Positions 62,401 through 64,000 of a DNA stretch of 64,000 nt are shown here, piece by piece. The number at the start of each line of letters is the position of its first letter. Position 1 is the first letter of the stretch. A program made the position numbers and the translations under genes. The DNA comes from Bradyrhizobium sp. U87765 SZCCT0048 (lineage in GTDB: Bacteria; Pseudomonadota; Alphaproteobacteria; Rhizobiales; Xanthobacteraceae). Under the pieces are notes generated by a model, which was not told the DNA's origin, ran no database searches, and saw nothing but the letters and a program-made list of their open reading frames with translations. The stretch lies in NCBI RefSeq assembly GCF_018131225.1, contig NZ_JAFCMM010000005.1, positions 698,510 through 762,509 of the forward strand, read 5' to 3'.

Positions 62401-64000
62401 GCTCGACGATGCCAAGGATTCGAACGCCATCAATCTTGCGTTCAAGGTGCAGGCGGCGGACGCCGATGGCGACACCGTCAACACCGGCTTCACGATCACG
62501 GTCCAGGACGATGTGCCGGTAACCTCCGGCAAGGTGAGCGATTCCAATCTCGGCGAGGACGGCCTTGCCGGTGGCAACGGCACCGTCGGCGCCGATACGT
62601 CCGCGACCAATGTCGCCCTCAATATCAACTGGGGCGCCGACAGCGATATCCGCCACACCGGCGATACCTACGGCCGCACCCTGTCGTTCCTGAGCGGCGG
62701 CGAAAGCCCAACGGCGATCGCCGGCGGCGCCGGCCCCGTGGAAAGCCTCGGCCTGACCGTCACCGGCGCCAACGGTTCGGCGCTGTCCTCGGGCGGCGTG
62801 GCGCTGACCTATGTCGTCACTGCGCTCGACAATGGCGGCGAGCTGCTCACCGCCTACAAGGGCTCGCCGAGCGATGGCAACGCCGTCTTCACGCTGACGC
62901 TCGATCCGACCAGCGCCCATGGCAGCTACAGCTTCCAGCTGCTCGGCACGCTCGACGACGCCGCCAATTCGAACACCATCAACCTGACCTTCAGGGTGCA
63001 GGCGGCGGACGCCGATGGCGACACCGTCAACACAAGCTTCACCGTCAACGTCCAGGACGACGTGCCGGTGGTGTCGGGCAAGGTGGTGGATTCGACTGTC
63101 GGCGAGGATGGCCTCAGCGGCGGCAATGGCACGCTCGGCGCCGATACCTCGGTGGCCAACGCTGCGCTCAACATCAACTGGGGCGCCGACAGCGATATCC
63201 GCCACACCGGCGACACCTACGGCCGCACCCTGTCGTTCCTGAGCGGTGGCGACAATCCCAGCGCGATCGCCGGCGGCACGGACGCCGTGTCCAGTCTCGG
63301 CCTGACCGTCACCGGCGCCAACGGTTCGGCGCTGTCGTCGGGCGGCGTGGCGCTGACCTATGTCGTGACCGCGCTCGACAATGGCGGCGAACTGCTCACC
63401 GCCTACAAGGGCTCGCCGACCGACGGCATCAAGGTGTTCACGCTGTTGCTCGATCCGACCAGCGCCCATGGCAGCTACAACTTCACGCTGCTCGGCCCAC
63501 TCGACGATGCCGCCAATTCGAATTCGATCAGCCTGACGTTCAAGGTGCAGGCGGCCGACGCCGATGGCGACACCGTCAACACCGGCTTCACGGTCAATGT
63601 CCAGGACGATGTGCCGACCGCAGCGGGCAAGGTCGCGGATTCGACGGTGGGCGAAGACGGCCTCAGCGGCGCCAACAAGACCGGCGGCAGCTTTGATGCG
63701 GTCGACAACGCCTCCGTCTCGAATGTCGCGCTGAACATCAACTGGGGCGCCGACAGCGACATCCACACCGGCGCAGGTGATACCTTCGGCCGTACCCTGT
63801 CGTTCCTGAGCGGCGGCGACACCCCGACGGCGATCGCCGGGGGAACCGGCACCGTCGCCAGCCTCGGCCTCAGCGTCACCGGCGCCGCCGGCACCGCGCT
63901 GTCGTCGGGCGGCGTGGCGCTGACCTATGTCGTGACCGCGCTCGACAATGGCGGCGAACTGCTCACCGCCTACAAGGGCTCGCCGACCGACGGCATCAAG
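59408..64000 (+). CDS. Giant type I-secreted adhesin (LapA-like), 5' 1531 codons
   Basis: The frame is open from the ATG at 59408 to the end of the window (1531 codons), so the gene is only partly seen. The N-terminus (MNKPLVLAQLSNSQAVPASP) has no classical signal peptide. Residues ~25-115 form a small beta retention-type domain, then VLPAAGSTGG (PAAG at 120-123, a candidate LapG cut site). After that come VCBS/T1SS-143/DUF5801-type beta repeats with the NINWGADSDIRH and SSGGVALTYVVTALDNGGEL signatures. Export by the upstream ABC/HlyD/TolC set is inferred; C-terminal RTX signals lie beyond the edge. Confidence 0.9.
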   Translation, partial: MNKPLVLAQLSNSQAVPASPAARTLKLEKPANGAAITVHLDGNTKLDFLDISNEKITFVRVGDRLVVLFDNQSTVTIDPVFNAGGEPLPNVSFEMGPDRVLNGTEFASLFPVTTDQSVLPAAGSTGGTGSGAHFVDPTVDALGGAATPLGLLGNESTGGTTFSQVNPGFPVPILGTADVALLDDEGLPGGIAGGPGDIAGQATVVTGSLHIDFGGDTAGRQILFVADQPGLAGLTSGGEAVHILVTTIDGVQTIIGYVGSDANVAANQVFTITLSTDSLEGSYTVTLQRPLDHPVHGTEDTLDLTVAFTAVSGHGNTASGTFHVDVNDDTPTIDQTAVGHSTLTDPATLTPATATGSLGISWGADRFNAHVDGGVSATNGHNGDRSVVFSDAIVTVTGHAGDATSAVATLTSNGNAVHYVLLDNGTTLVGYTGDVAPTAAPTGGEAPSNIVFVVSLSDASDTGNYTVTQYQPLDHIAGGTTFQSIDLGFHFTATDSDGDPVNGSLLVTINDTVPVTTGPVADHTLAESAGGESGAFVSATTGNVALNIDWGADRADPNTGAIDRTVTFAATTIADLTALHLHSNGVELTYVILTTPAGATLTGLAGLTPVFTVVLSDANSGSYNFTLLGPLDHPAGQGRNDEPLTFHVVAKDSDGDTVGTSFTVHVTDDVPTVAGKVSDSSVGEDGLSGGNGTPGADTSASNVALNVTWGADSDIRHAGDTYGRTLSFLSGGESQTPIAGGAGTVASLALSVTGANGNVLSSGGVALTYVVTALDNGGELLTAYKGSPEGGIKVFTLALDPTSAHGSYSFQLLGTLDDAANSNTINLTFTVQAKDADGDPVNTRFTVNVQDDVPVVSGKVTDSTLGEDGLAGGNGPIGADTSVPNVALNINWGADSDIRHSGDTYGRTLSFLSGGESPTAIAGGAGPVESLGLTVTGANGNALSSGGVALTYVVTALDNGGELLTAYKGSPSDGIKVFTLSLDPTSAHGSYSFTLLGTLDDAKDSNAINLAFKVQAADADGDTVNTGFTITVQDDVPVTSGKVSDSNLGEDGLAGGNGTVGADTSATNVALNINWGADSDIRHTGDTYGRTLSFLSGGESPTAIAGGAGPVESLGLTVTGANGSALSSGGVALTYVVTALDNGGELLTAYKGSPSDGNAVFTLTLDPTSAHGSYSFQLLGTLDDAANSNTINLTFRVQAADADGDTVNTSFTVNVQDDVPVVSGKVVDSTVGEDGLSGGNGTLGADTSVANAALNINWGADSDIRHTGDTYGRTLSFLSGGDNPSAIAGGTDAVSSLGLTVTGANGSALSSGGVALTYVVTALDNGGELLTAYKGSPTDGIKVFTLLLDPTSAHGSYNFTLLGPLDDAANSNSISLTFKVQAADADGDTVNTGFTVNVQDDVPTAAGKVADSTVGEDGLSGANKTGGSFDAVDNASVSNVALNINWGADSDIHTGAGDTFGRTLSFLSGGDTPTAIAGGTGTVASLGLSVTGAAGTALSSGGVALTYVVTALDNGGELLTAYKGSPTDGIK
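61430..64000 (+). repeat. Near-identical 549-bp tandem repeats inside the adhesin
   Basis: Units begin at 61430, 61979, 62528, 63077 and 63626, each exactly 549 bases (183 codons); the fifth runs off the window and has a 15-base insertion. Two more diverged units precede them (conserved Trp codons near 60491 and 61055). Long stretches such as the codons for SSGGVALTYVVTALDNGGEL are nearly unchanged between units. Confidence 0.92.

Noticed and set aside
59339..63766. Very long open frame on the minus strand (about 1475 codons)
   Set aside because: It lies antisense to the adhesin repeats and is open only because of the regular GC-rich codons on the plus strand. It is His/Gly/Arg-rich and low-complexity, with no family motif.
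1..64000. CRISPR arrays, tRNA or rRNA genes, insertion-sequence transposases
   Set aside because: None were recognised when scanning both strands; the repeats found are palindromic intergenic elements or coding repeats.

Overview
The window is GC-rich, densely coded alphaproteobacterial DNA. Several features point to the Bradyrhizobium / Rhodopseudomonas / Afipia group (Nitrobacteraceae): the LysE, HWE-kinase and BTLCP protease families, palindromic intergenic repeats of the type common in those genomes, and small family-typical proteins such as DUF1328 and a Flp pilin. No tRNA, rRNA, CRISPR array or replication origin was recognised. The organism call is inference.

Layout. (1) 1-17.9 kb is chromosomal: a cut-off DUF169 gene; a LysE exporter; a TetR-MFS efflux pair with a perfect operator palindrome; a secreted trypsin-like protease divergent from a secreted TPR-like/CHAT protease; a LacI-controlled catabolic operon (enolase-superfamily dehydratase, SDR, RraA-type aldolase, ACS-type MFS permease, amidohydrolase-2 lactonase-like enzyme) for an unidentified sugar acid; then small envelope genes, a GNAT, DUF1328 and a Flp pilin. 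(2) 18.1-44.2 kb is a short-tailed-phage (podovirus-like) late module running left to right: TerS, TerL, P22-type portal, a phospholipase A2-like protein, fibre and repeat proteins, scaffold, N4-gp56-type coat, adaptor, tail and ejection proteins, tail collar, lysis genes. No integrase, repressor or replication gene is visible. It carries passenger genes (an HWE histidine kinase, two acyltransferase-3 proteins, membrane proteins) and host-type repeats. A decayed second copy of the lysis genes flanks one passenger. (3) 44.6-51.7 kb is chromosomal: a GT39-type glycosyltransferase, Ku with two small downstream genes, and a MerR regulator divergent from a quinone-oxidoreductase-like enzyme across a MerR-type promoter. 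(4) 52.0-64.0 kb is a Lap-type surface adhesion locus: TolC, a LapB-type ABC exporter, HlyD, a LapG-type periplasmic protease, a small MliC-like protein, and the first 1531 codons of a giant type I-secreted adhesin with near-identical 549-bp repeats and a PAAG candidate LapG site.

How the parts work together. In the adhesion locus, TolC, the ABC protein and HlyD would export the adhesin. The LapG-like protease could release it at the N-terminal Ala-Ala site; a LapD-type c-di-GMP receptor is expected but not in view. In the phage module, headful-type packaging genes, virion genes and lysis genes are all present, so particle formation is conceivable, but control would have to come from outside the window.

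The most unusual items are the virion-module phospholipase A2-like gene, the integrase-free late module, the exported CHAT/trypsin pair and the decayed duplicate lysis genes. All family assignments are from reading motifs; no database search was possible.
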